Shown here one piece after another: positions 7,974 to 14,737 of a stretch of 20,968 nt of DNA. Under the pieces are notes generated by a model, which was given only the letters and a program-made list of their open reading frames with translations, was not told the origin of the DNA and did no database searches. This stretch comes from an uncultured Desulfobacterales bacterium (GTDB lineage Bacteria; Desulfobacterota; Desulfobacteria; Desulfobacterales; JAFDCJ01): contig CALZJV010000232.1 of NCBI GenBank assembly GCA_945787595.1, forward strand, positions 1-20,968, read 5' to 3'. The translations under genes and the position numbers were made by a program. Every line of letters begins with the position of its first letter. Within the stretch, counting starts at the first letter, position 1.

Positions 7974-8340
7974 TATGGCAGTTTAATTGTCATTAATCGT
8001 ATGAATGGCCTGGAAACGCGAATCTTTGTGATTCCCGATTGGAACGAAAAGTTCACAATAAGTTTATTAAACCGGGCGTATTATATTTTTATACCATCTA
8101 AGGTCGGTAATTTAGGCTTGCCTAAAACCAGAGATCGTGTCTGAAAAAAATCTTTGATATCAAACTAAAATTATTGTAGATTTGTGACGGCAATCCTAAC
8201 GATTCCGATCTTTGCCGGTACCTACAAATAAAGTTTCGTTAAAGAATGGCTGCAATAGGATACAAGCCTGTCGCTCACCACAAGTGGAGAGGTGAGGCCG
8301 CATTACTGCTACTTATTAGATATAACATCCAACAATTCTT
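7974..8340. other. Divergent spacer between the MarR operon and the MFS gene
   Basis: No gene is seen. The leader of the MFS gene contains a small hairpin at 8274-8296. I found no convincing -35/-10 pair for the plus strand. Confidence 0.45.
8274..8296 (+). other. Small hairpin in the MFS leader
   Basis: CTCACC and GGTGAG form a six base-pair stem around an eleven-base loop; an alternative inner pairing CCAC-AA-GTGG is mutually exclusive with it. It lies 45 bases before the start codon. It could affect translation, but it may be chance. Confidence 0.3.
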
Positions 8341-9576
8341 ATGAACACACACACAACTAGTATCCAATCAGACTTTTACAAGCGGCTGGTTCTTGCACTA
8401 TCAACATTTACATTCACATTTGTGGTGGCGATTCCGCAAATGTCGCTGCCGGTGCTGTTTGATGAAATTTCCGCAGAATTAGGCTTGAGCCTGGTGCAGG
8501 TCGGATGGATTTGGGGTATCGGTTCTGTGCTGGGCATATTGGTGGGCCTCATTGGTGGGCCAGTCGGTGACCGGTTTGGACCGAGACGGACACTTGCTGT
8601 TGCTTGTCTATTTATGGGGATAGCTGGTGCGGCGCGGGGTCTTTCGAACGGCTTCACGATGTTGGCACTTACCACGCTCCTTACCGGCTTTGCGCAATGG
8701 TCGATCCCGATGAATATCCATAAGACCTGTGGAATCTGGTTCCCCAAAGAACAACTTGGCATGGCGAATGGTGTCGTTGCAGTGGGGATGGCATTCGGAT
8801 TTCTATTGGGGTCGCTTTTGGCGGCAACCGTCTTTTCGCCGTTATTGGGCGGTTGGCGAAATGTGCTTTTCGTGTATGGTGCGGTGGCGATTCTGTTTGG
8901 TATGTTCTGGTGGTTTTCACAGGAGAAGGCAGGGGTGAAAGGCCAACAGAGCAATCAAATGATCACCTGGCGGGAAACCATCGGGCATGTGATGCGCTTG
9001 CGCAACGTGTGGATACTCTGTATAGCGACCGCAGGTGTGTCTGGATGTGTCAACGGAATGCTGGGCTACCTACCACTCTACCTACGGGATTTGGGTTGGG
9101 AGCCGACAATCGCAGACAGCACGCTTGCATCTTTTCATGCGATGAGCATGCTCTTTGCAATCCCCATTGCGCTGCTTTCCGACCGTCTTGGAAGTCGCCG
9201 CGGTGTCCTGACGACGGCAGCACTGCTCATTGGCATCGGAACCGGCCTCTTAGGATTTACCAGTGGTGTCTTGATCTCGGCGGCAGTTTTGATGGCCGGC
9301 ATCTCCCGTGACGGCTTCATGGCTATCACCATGACGGCCATCATCGAGGAAAAAGGCATTGGCGCGCGATTTGCAGGATCGGCAACAGGGCTGACGATGT
9401 CTGTTATGGGGCTTGCCGGTGTCTTTGCACCGCCAGCCGGGAATTGGCTGGTGAACTTTGGGTCTGGACTCCCATTTCTGTTCTGGGCTTCTTTTGTGTT
9501 TTTAGGGTTAGTGGGCTATCTTTTCCTGCGGCCACCGGCAGTAGGGAGTACCGGCAGTACTCAAACCCAAAATTAG
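8341..9576 (+). CDS. Major facilitator superfamily transporter
   Basis: This is a 411-residue protein with about twelve membrane segments, the full length for the family. The cytoplasmic loop between segments 2 and 3 has MFS motif A (GGPVGDRFGPRRTL, residues 72-85), and the equivalent loop in the second half reads LLSDRLGSRRGVL. A hydrophilic central loop follows segment 6 near residues 194-215. The sequence resembles the CynX/NimT and oxalate/formate-type anion branches in general style, but I cannot assign a substrate. It is divergent from the MarR operon, so it may be controlled by that regulator. No clear Shine-Dalgarno site precedes the ATG. The stop is followed directly by a fragment of an unrelated TRAP transporter. 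Confidence 0.85.
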   Translation: MNTHTTSIQSDFYKRLVLALSTFTFTFVVAIPQMSLPVLFDEISAELGLSLVQVGWIWGIGSVLGILVGLIGGPVGDRFGPRRTLAVACLFMGIAGAARGLSNGFTMLALTTLLTGFAQWSIPMNIHKTCGIWFPKEQLGMANGVVAVGMAFGFLLGSLLAATVFSPLLGGWRNVLFVYGAVAILFGMFWWFSQEKAGVKGQQSNQMITWRETIGHVMRLRNVWILCIATAGVSGCVNGMLGYLPLYLRDLGWEPTIADSTLASFHAMSMLFAIPIALLSDRLGSRRGVLTTAALLIGIGTGLLGFTSGVLISAAVLMAGISRDGFMAITMTAIIEEKGIGARFAGSATGLTMSVMGLAGVFAPPAGNWLVNFGSGLPFLFWASFVFLGLVGYLFLRPPAVGSTGSTQTQN

Positions 9577-9896
9577 AAACGGGATTCAAGCACCGCAGTT
9601 ACTGCTATTGTAACCCTTGTTGCTATTCAACCATTGCTTAAAAGAGGTTATAACAAAAAATTGGTGATAGGCACCGTTACAGGTAAAAGTCTTGGGTTAA
9701 TTATCCCACCGAGTATAAATTTTATTGTATATGGATATTTGACCGACACTTCGGTTGGAAAGCTATTTATAGCGGGTTTGCTACACCCACCGAGGCAGGC
9801 GCGATATTGGTATTATACAGTTTAATATGTACCTTTATCTATCGCAGGATGGATTTTAAATGCGTTGAAAACTCCTCGACCCCTCAGATAAATTGA
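9577..9896 (+). pseudogene. dctM: TRAP transporter large permease (DctM) remnant
   Basis: Starting at about 9583 an open frame without a start codon reads SSTAVTAIVTL, then LLKRGYNKKLVIGTVTG, GLIIPPSINFIVYG and LTDTSVGKLFIAGLL. These match the conserved middle of DctM/TRAP large permeases (KRGYDKKLA, LGxLIPPSIxxIxYG). After GLL (about 9783) the match jumps to another frame with PTEAGAILVLYSL and FIYRRMDFK, the TEAAA-type motif of the same family, with the intervening membrane helices missing. The gene is thus cut at its 5' end, internally deleted and frameshifted. Its 3' end overlaps the end of the convergent CDF gene. No DctP or DctQ partner is in the window. Confidence 0.72.
9864..9886 (+). 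repeat. GC-rich repeat, copy 1 (3' end of the CDF gene)
   Basis: GTTGAAAACTCCTCGACCCC, followed by TCA, is almost the same as 10953-10975 and, inverted, 10891-10919. It begins exactly at the stop codon of the minus-strand CDF gene (the TCA at 9884-9886). Confidence 0.65.
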
Positions 9897-10834
9897 GAAT
9901 TAGGAATAATACAAGGTTGACTTTTACACGTGTTCACCTCAACTGTCACATGGTTAATTTCATCATAAGCAGATAATAGGTTTTTATAGTACTCCGGTGA
10001 CTTTGGAAAATGAGTGACAATTGATATGATGGCCGATAGATGATGTGGGCCGACTCGCCAAACATGAATATCAGAAATTCGATTGTCGGAATCAGACTCT
10101 ATAATTGATTTGATTTCAGCAATAGCCTCTTGATTCACATCTCGATCCAATAAAACCTTACCCGTATCCACCAATAACCCATAAGACCATTTGGTTATGA
10201 TTAATGCACCAACAATACCCATGATCGGGTCCATCCATACCCAGCCGAGAGCCTTACCGGCGGCTAAAGCGATGATAGCCAATAGCGATGTCAGAGCATC
10301 TGCCAATACGTGTAAATATGCAGCCCTGAGGTTGTGATCATGGTGCATTTTATTCGGCGCGGGTCCATGTCCGTGATTGTGTTTTCCTTGTAACAGGAAA
10401 GCACTGACGACGTTTACGATTAGGCCTAAGGCTGCCACCACCATAGCTTGATTGAAATGGATCGGCAAAGGGTTTATCAACCGCTTTATGGACTCAGCTC
10501 CCATGAGTAGTGCAATGACAGCTAAAACCACCGCACTCGCAAACCCGCCAAGTACGCCGACCTTGCCGGTACCAAAACTATAATTGGGGTTATCGGAATG
10601 GCGGCGAGCGTAGTAATAGGCAGTGACCGTAATGCCCAATGCAACTGCATGAGTACCCATGTGCCAGCCATCAGCTAATAGCGCCATTGAGCCAAATAAA
10701 TAACCGGCAAAAATCTCAATGACCATCATGAAAAGAGTTAACACTATAACTCTTTTGGTATTGCGCTCTCCGTGAGTGTCATCCGCGTTAAATCGGTGAC
10801 TATGTTGCCAGTCATCAAGACTATGAATATGCAT
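9884..10834 (-). CDS. dmeF: DmeF-like CDF-family divalent metal exporter
   Basis: This 316-residue protein of the cation diffusion facilitator family has six membrane segments and a cytoplasmic C-terminal domain. The start, MHIHSLDDWQHSHRF, with several histidines, and the block SMALLADGWHMGTHA (residues 49-63) are typical of the DmeF subgroup that exports Co2+ and Ni2+, and in some cases other divalent ions. Expected site residues are D55/H58 in helix 2 and H175/D179 in helix 5 (LHVLADALTS). A His-rich loop (HNHGHG and HHDH, 152-167) lies between helices 4 and 5. No DmeR-type repressor is adjacent, unlike many dmeF loci. AGGA lies seven bases before the ATG. GC-rich repeats sit at both ends of the gene. 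Confidence 0.85.
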   Translation of the reverse strand: MHIHSLDDWQHSHRFNADDTHGERNTKRVIVLTLFMMVIEIFAGYLFGSMALLADGWHMGTHAVALGITVTAYYYARRHSDNPNYSFGTGKVGVLGGFASAVVLAVIALLMGAESIKRLINPLPIHFNQAMVVAALGLIVNVVSAFLLQGKHNHGHGPAPNKMHHDHNLRAAYLHVLADALTSLLAIIALAAGKALGWVWMDPIMGIVGALIITKWSYGLLVDTGKVLLDRDVNQEAIAEIKSIIESDSDNRISDIHVWRVGPHHLSAIISIVTHFPKSPEYYKNLLSAYDEINHVTVEVNTCKSQPCIIPNSQFI

Positions 10835-10890
10835 TTTAATTCCTGCACCTTCAGGTCTATTGAGGTATCCGGACTTGGTTTAAAATTCAA

Positions 10891-10919
10891 GTAATTGAGG
10901 GGTCGGGAAGTTTCTCAAG
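10891..10919 (-). repeat. GC-rich repeat, copy 2 (upstream of the CDF gene)
   Basis: On the minus strand this reads GAGAAACTTCCCGACCCC followed by TCAATTAC, the same pattern as copies 1 and 3. It lies about 60 bases upstream of the CDF start and can base-pair with copy 3, forming an imperfect long hairpin. Confidence 0.6.
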
Positions 10920-10952
10920 GCCGTACCGCTGCATGGATAATCATTGGCTTAT

Positions 10953-10980
10953 GTTGAAAACTCCCCCGACCCTTGAATTA
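10953..10980 (+). repeat. GC-rich repeat, copy 3 (3' end of the dienelactone-hydrolase-like gene)
   Basis: GTTGAAAACTCCCCCGACCC is followed by TTGAATTA. It lies directly after the stop of the minus-strand hydrolase gene, the same relation as copy 1 to the CDF gene. A role as a transcription-ending or mRNA-stabilising element is possible, but without a T-run this is speculative. Confidence 0.6.
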
Positions 10981-10983
10981 ATT

Positions 10984-11727
10984 TCAATTCTTCAACGTTT
11001 CCTCCAGGAATTCCGTAAAACGCTTCCAGGATTTTTTATCTGCAGTTTCCTGATAACGGTTTCCACCAAAAACGGTAAACGCATGTGGGGCACCACTGTA
11101 GGTGATCATTTCGTGGGCAACGCCGGCCGATTCAAGTTCTTTTGCCAGGCCGGCGAATTGGTCCATGGTAATGGCCGTATCCGCTGAACCATGCATAATC
11201 AAAATTTCGCCGCGGGTTTTGGTGTAATTTTGTCCTTGCGGTGTCTTCAGGCCTCCATGAAACGTGGCAAAACCTTTCAGGTCTGCCGCGGATCGCGCCA
11301 ATTCAAGCACGGCTGCGCCACCGAAACAATAGCCGAAAGCGACGCCATTCCCGATGTTGGCACCTTTGTTCTTGGCCGTAGCCAAGGCACCTTTCATCAA
11401 AGTCCGCATTTTCTCTCGGTCTTTGTAGAGTTCACCTGTATGTTGGCGTTTGTCTTTCACCTCAGTGGGCCGCACGCCGGCACCAAATAAATCCAAAGCA
11501 AAAACAGCATACCCCAAATCAGCAAGCATGTTGGCACGTTTGACTTCATAATCCGTCAAACCATCCCAGTCATGAATCAGCAGCACGAAAGGCGCCTGGT
11601 CAGAAGGACTGATGTAATATCCCTCATAGGGTTGACCATTGACCTGATAGGTAACCGCAGCGCCTGTGGCGCCAAATGCAGCAGAGGAAACCATTAACAG
11701 TGAACATACGTAGATAAGGTATCGCAT
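10984..11727 (-). CDS. Secreted dienelactone-hydrolase-family protein
   Basis: This 247-residue alpha/beta hydrolase has an N-terminal signal peptide (hydrophobic residues 3-18, likely cleavage after AFGA), so it should be periplasmic. The catalytic triad of the family is visible: Cys134 in GYCFGG, Asp183 in HGSADT and His215 in APHAF. The oxyanion region lies around IHDWDGL (51-57). Dienelactone hydrolases open the lactone ring in chlorocatechol breakdown, but exported homologues have broader or unknown ester/lactone substrates, so the reaction is not assigned. AAAGGAG is eight bases upstream of the ATG. It stands alone, reading in the same direction as the CDF gene about 150 bp away. Confidence 0.87.
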   Translation of the reverse strand: MRYLIYVCSLLMVSSAAFGATGAAVTYQVNGQPYEGYYISPSDQAPFVLLIHDWDGLTDYEVKRANMLADLGYAVFALDLFGAGVRPTEVKDKRQHTGELYKDREKMRTLMKGALATAKNKGANIGNGVAFGYCFGGAAVLELARSAADLKGFATFHGGLKTPQGQNYTKTRGEILIMHGSADTAITMDQFAGLAKELESAGVAHEMITYSGAPHAFTVFGGNRYQETADKKSWKRFTEFLEETLKN

Positions 11728-11809
11728 GATTAAATTCTCCTTTATCGTTTATCTTATAATCGCCTCATTCAACATTGATATTGTGCTTCTGTCCTGTTTT
11801 CAGGAAGCA

Positions 11810-12032
11810 TAGCTAGTTTCCATCCATAAATGGTCTTTTTGCCCAATCTCGGCGTCAATCGGCGCGTTTGATTGTGCGACGTAGCCAGCTACGTCTCCGC
11901 ACAAACGCTTGGCTACGTCTCCGCACAAACGCTTGATTTGCTTGACCTTGGACAAAAATCCGAATTTATGGATTGGAAACACTGCTCAGTGCTCAAACTG
12001 ATTTCAACCGATTTATGGATGGGCACTAGCTA
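11810..12032. repeat. 223-bp fold-back element with 22-bp terminal inverted repeats (MITE-like)
   Basis: The left end (11810-11831: TAGCTAGTTTCC followed by ATCCATAAAT) is the inverse of the right end (12011-12032: ATTTATGGATGG, two mismatches, ACTAGCTA), 20 of 22 positions matching. A third copy of the end sequence lies inside at 11964-11983 and pairs with the left end over a longer stem. The centre has a hairpin (TTGTGCG / CGCACAA) and a tandem repeat. It encodes nothing. It looks like a miniature inverted-repeat element or REP-type palindrome; no target duplication is obvious. Confidence 0.65.
11888..11935. repeat. Perfect tandem duplication of a 24-bp unit
   Basis: Positions 11888-11911 and 11912-11935 are identical (GCTACGTCTCCGCACAAACG plus four bases). 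The unit lies in the centre of the fold-back element, next to an inverted partial copy (TTGTGCGACGTAGC) just to its left, so one more duplication has extended one arm of the palindrome. Confidence 0.85.
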
Positions 12033-12474
12033 ATTTTATTCCAAAGTAATACACGAAGTGCATCAAGTCCAGCAATCACAACGTGAAGTTCAACTAAAAA
12101 CCATTATCAAAAGCATAAAATGTGGTCTCAGGGCATTGAGGCGGGAAATTGTAACTCCCTCAGATCAAATATAAAATTTACGACTACGATTATAGGTGCT
12201 GAATCTATACCAATTTTTTTTTGCTAAAGGTTTCCTTCCTGCAGGAGGATAATTTCCAGCCCCTTAGAGTCTTTTGGGCATATTCGCCACAGGCCTTGCA
12301 GACGATGTATTGCAGTATTATATTGTTCGATATCACCTGGAAAGCGTTGTCGGCGGGATCCCATCTAATATTTTAATAAATTGTAAAGTTTCAATTCCCA
12401 ATTCGACCAAACTACATACTTATATTCGTACAAATCGATCTGTGAATAACCCCAATCTTGCAAAGGAGGTTACG

Positions 12475-13065
12475 GTGAAAACCAGATATCCGATACGTTT
12501 TTTTAAGTTAATATTTTTAGTTATTTTACTGATTGTTTCGTATACTTCGGTCACTTTTGCTGAGACTTATAAATTAGACCCAGTGCACACTTCTATAATT
12601 TTCCGAGTCAAACATCTCGGTGTGGCGTACTTTTTTGGCCGTTTCAACGGCCCTAGCGGCACTTTCTCTTTTGATGAGACCGCACCATCGAAAAGTTCTA
12701 TAAAGATGCAGGTGAGCACAAATAACATTGATACCGACGTCGAGAAACGTGATAATCATCTTAAAAGCCCTGATTTTTTGAATGCTGAAAAACATCCGCT
12801 CATTAAATTTCAAAGCAATTCGGTAACGCAAGTGGCTACAGATAATTATGAGATTAAAGGAGATTTAACGCTACTTGGAAAGACACGCCCCCTGACCATT
12901 AAGGCGGCTCATACCGGATCCGGCAAAGATCCTTGGGGTAATTTCAGAAGCGGTTTTAAAACTTCCTTTAGCATTAAACGTAGCGACTTTGGAATGGATT
13001 TCATGCTGGGTGGCGTCAGTGATGAAGTTCAGCTGACAGTAAGTATTGAAGGGATAAAGCAATAA
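12475..13065 (+). CDS. Secreted YceI-family protein
   Basis: This 196-residue protein begins with a signal peptide (basic start, hydrophobic core to about residue 22, likely cut after TFA at 29), so it is periplasmic. The rest is one YceI domain: ETYKLDPVHTSIIFRVKHLG at the start, VEKRDNHLKSPDFLNAEKHP in the middle, GDLTLLGKTRPL and GFKTSFSIKRSDFGM toward the end. YceI proteins form a lipocalin-like barrel that binds polyisoprenoid-type lipids such as octaprenyl-phenol or quinone. The GTG start at 12475 is chosen because AAAGGAGG stands five bases upstream and the signal peptide then begins correctly. It is followed after 103 bp by a second gene with a YceI-like region. Confidence 0.9.
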   Translation: MKTRYPIRFFKLIFLVILLIVSYTSVTFAETYKLDPVHTSIIFRVKHLGVAYFFGRFNGPSGTFSFDETAPSKSSIKMQVSTNNIDTDVEKRDNHLKSPDFLNAEKHPLIKFQSNSVTQVATDNYEIKGDLTLLGKTRPLTIKAAHTGSGKDPWGNFRSGFKTSFSIKRSDFGMDFMLGGVSDEVQLTVSIEGIKQ

Positions 13066-13066
13066 C

Positions 13067-13093
13067 TATCCGGTAGAGATTCCAAGCCGGATA
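13067..13093 (+). other. Intercistronic hairpin after yceI
   Basis: TATCCGG and CCGGATA form a seven base-pair stem with a 13-base loop directly after the YceI stop. There is no T-run, so it is more likely an mRNA-stabilising structure within the operon than a terminator. Confidence 0.4.
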
Positions 13094-13168
13094 TCCTGTG
13101 GCCAGCTGCACAAGAGGCTTCCTGTCGTTTCAACTTGCAGGAGTCTTGAAGCAGTGGGGTGAGGCGTA

Positions 13169-14623
13169 ATGAAAATTAAGAAAATATGGTGGCTGTATTT
13201 ATACACAGTGCTTTGTACTGCCATTTTATTCAATGGCGCCGCCCAGGCAACTCAAGAGACTGAGCAGGTTATTGTGTTTGTGCAGCCCGGTGCATCATCG
13301 GTGGATGATGCTTTCAAGAAGTTCAATTTGCCCCTGATCAAACGACTGGCAAAAGAAATGGACGTGGCTGTTCATGTTGTGGACGCATCAAAAGGCGTCC
13401 CACCTGAAGTTGACCTCACGCCCCTGATTGTTTACCAGAACCACCGCGGCAGATCGATATATCAGGGCCGCACCACCACTCCCGATCGGATCCGGAATTT
13501 TATCCGCACTTCCCGATTTGTTCCCCAGGGAGATGCATTCAATCAACGTGAAAATATTGCCATTTGGCAAGTCGGCCGCACCCGGTTATGGGCGCCGCTT
13601 AAAGTTTCCGGGGTTACCGGTAATTCTCCGCCAAATTATGACAAGCAGGCTTTTATCGATGAAGCAGCGGAAGATATTAAAAAAGGGTTTGAAAAATTTA
13701 AAATTCAGCAGATAGCTAAATTGGGTCGAGCAGATCGTGGGTTTTATATGGATTTTTATCCCTGGTTATCTCAAGATCAAACGCTCTATCTTTCGCTGGC
13801 ATTATTTTCTCAATTTCATTGTAAGGCGCCAATATTTAAGCACAAAATTACTGGAAACTGGGGTGAACGCCAAACGCTTTTTCAGCAGGCGGCTTTGATT
13901 ATGGAAGATGCAGTCCGCAGACAAATAACGGATGCAAAAAGCGGCGATAGTTTTGATCCGGTTAAACGTGATGCGCCTGAAGTCAGCTGGGATAAACTCG
14001 GCTTCCAATTACCGCCGGCTCCGAAAACCAGCGGTGCACAGCCAGCCGCAAATATCAAATTGCCTCTTGATTGGGTTCTGGTAAAATCCGGCCCGGCAGA
14101 TCCGCCCATGATCCAGTTTCGTTTCCCCGCTCCGCTGGATAATTATTCCGGGGAAGTGACTGCCGGCCAGGGTGAGTTAAATCTGTCAAAAGCTTTTCAG
14201 CTTGACGGAGCGACAGGATTTATTGAGATTGACACTCGCACCTCCATTACCATGGGTGATCCGATTTTAGATGAAGCCATTCGTGGCAGTGTGATGTTGT
14301 ATACCAAAAAGTTTTCAGCGTCAAAATTTATAGTGGAAACCATTTATGCCGAGGAGCAACCGATTGCATTCGGTCAACTCACCCCGGCAGGAATTAAAGG
14401 AATCTTTGCGCTAAAGGGGAAAAGCGTCCCAATGTCATCAACGGCCGAATTCGAGCCGATCATTGGTGAATACGGTCAGGTAAGATTACTTATCCGGGGA
14501 GCATTTAAAATTGATTTGCGTGTATTTAACATCGCCGGGGCCGACGGTCCCGAGCCGGCCAAGCATACATTGCTTTTTGATGTAAATTTTAAATTAAAAC
14601 CAAAAGATGAAGCCGAATCCTGA
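13169..14623 (+). CDS. Secreted protein with thioredoxin-like N-terminal region and YceI-like C-terminal region
   Basis: This 484-residue protein has a signal peptide (MKIKKIWWLYLY onward, likely cut near AAQA at 23-26). Residues 33-118 look like a thioredoxin fold (EQVIVFVQPG, a helix, VAVHVVDAS, TPLIVYQNHRGRSIYQG with the cis-proline region), but no CxxC is present, so no redox chemistry is expected. Residues about 125-300 are not recognised. Residues about 325-477 resemble a divergent YceI barrel: GFIEIDTRTSITMGDPILD, KFSASKFIVETI, FALKGKSVPMS, and a final FKIDLRVF...LLFDVNFKLK. It lies between a canonical YceI gene and a CHASE2-PP2C gene, so it is probably part of one periplasmic module. 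GGGGTGAGG precedes the ATG. Function unknown; domain calls are by eye. Confidence 0.65.
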   Translation: MKIKKIWWLYLYTVLCTAILFNGAAQATQETEQVIVFVQPGASSVDDAFKKFNLPLIKRLAKEMDVAVHVVDASKGVPPEVDLTPLIVYQNHRGRSIYQGRTTTPDRIRNFIRTSRFVPQGDAFNQRENIAIWQVGRTRLWAPLKVSGVTGNSPPNYDKQAFIDEAAEDIKKGFEKFKIQQIAKLGRADRGFYMDFYPWLSQDQTLYLSLALFSQFHCKAPIFKHKITGNWGERQTLFQQAALIMEDAVRRQITDAKSGDSFDPVKRDAPEVSWDKLGFQLPPAPKTSGAQPAANIKLPLDWVLVKSGPADPPMIQFRFPAPLDNYSGEVTAGQGELNLSKAFQLDGATGFIEIDTRTSITMGDPILDEAIRGSVMLYTKKFSASKFIVETIYAEEQPIAFGQLTPAGIKGIFALKGKSVPMSSTAEFEPIIGEYGQVRLLIRGAFKIDLRVFNIAGADGPEPAKHTLLFDVNFKLKPKDEAES

Positions 14624-14737
14624 TGGTAATGCAATGGTAGCATCGTCATCAGAGGGCAGATGAAAGCCTCCGACTCGTGCAAAATTCAGGTATTCGATCA
14701 AACAATATTTGATAAATTAGAAGGACCCTAAAAATTT

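Larger units (their letters stand above)
11728..12474. other. 747-bp spacer with a fold-back element
   Basis: The left half is dominated by a palindromic element (11810-12032). The right half (12033-12474) is AT-rich and contains the leader of the YceI gene. An open frame continues upstream from YceI to 12274, but it lacks protein-like character. A small minus-strand frame at 11800-11982 is only a translation of the repeat. Confidence 0.55.

Noticed and set aside
8376..8954. Long minus-strand open frame of 192 codons
   Set aside because: It is antisense to the MFS gene and rich in Pro, Asn, Ser and Thr, a typical mirror of membrane-protein codons.
11888..11935. Possible start of a CRISPR array
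   Set aside because: There are only two units, directly adjacent with no spacer.
11800..11982. Minus-strand frame with a repeated peptide
   Set aside because: The peptide repeat is only the translation of the 24-bp tandem duplication in the palindromic element; there is no ribosome site.
12274..12474. Upstream extension of the YceI reading frame by 67 codons
   Set aside because: AAAGGAGG followed by GTG at 12475 and a proper signal peptide mark the true start; the extension has no protein-like features.
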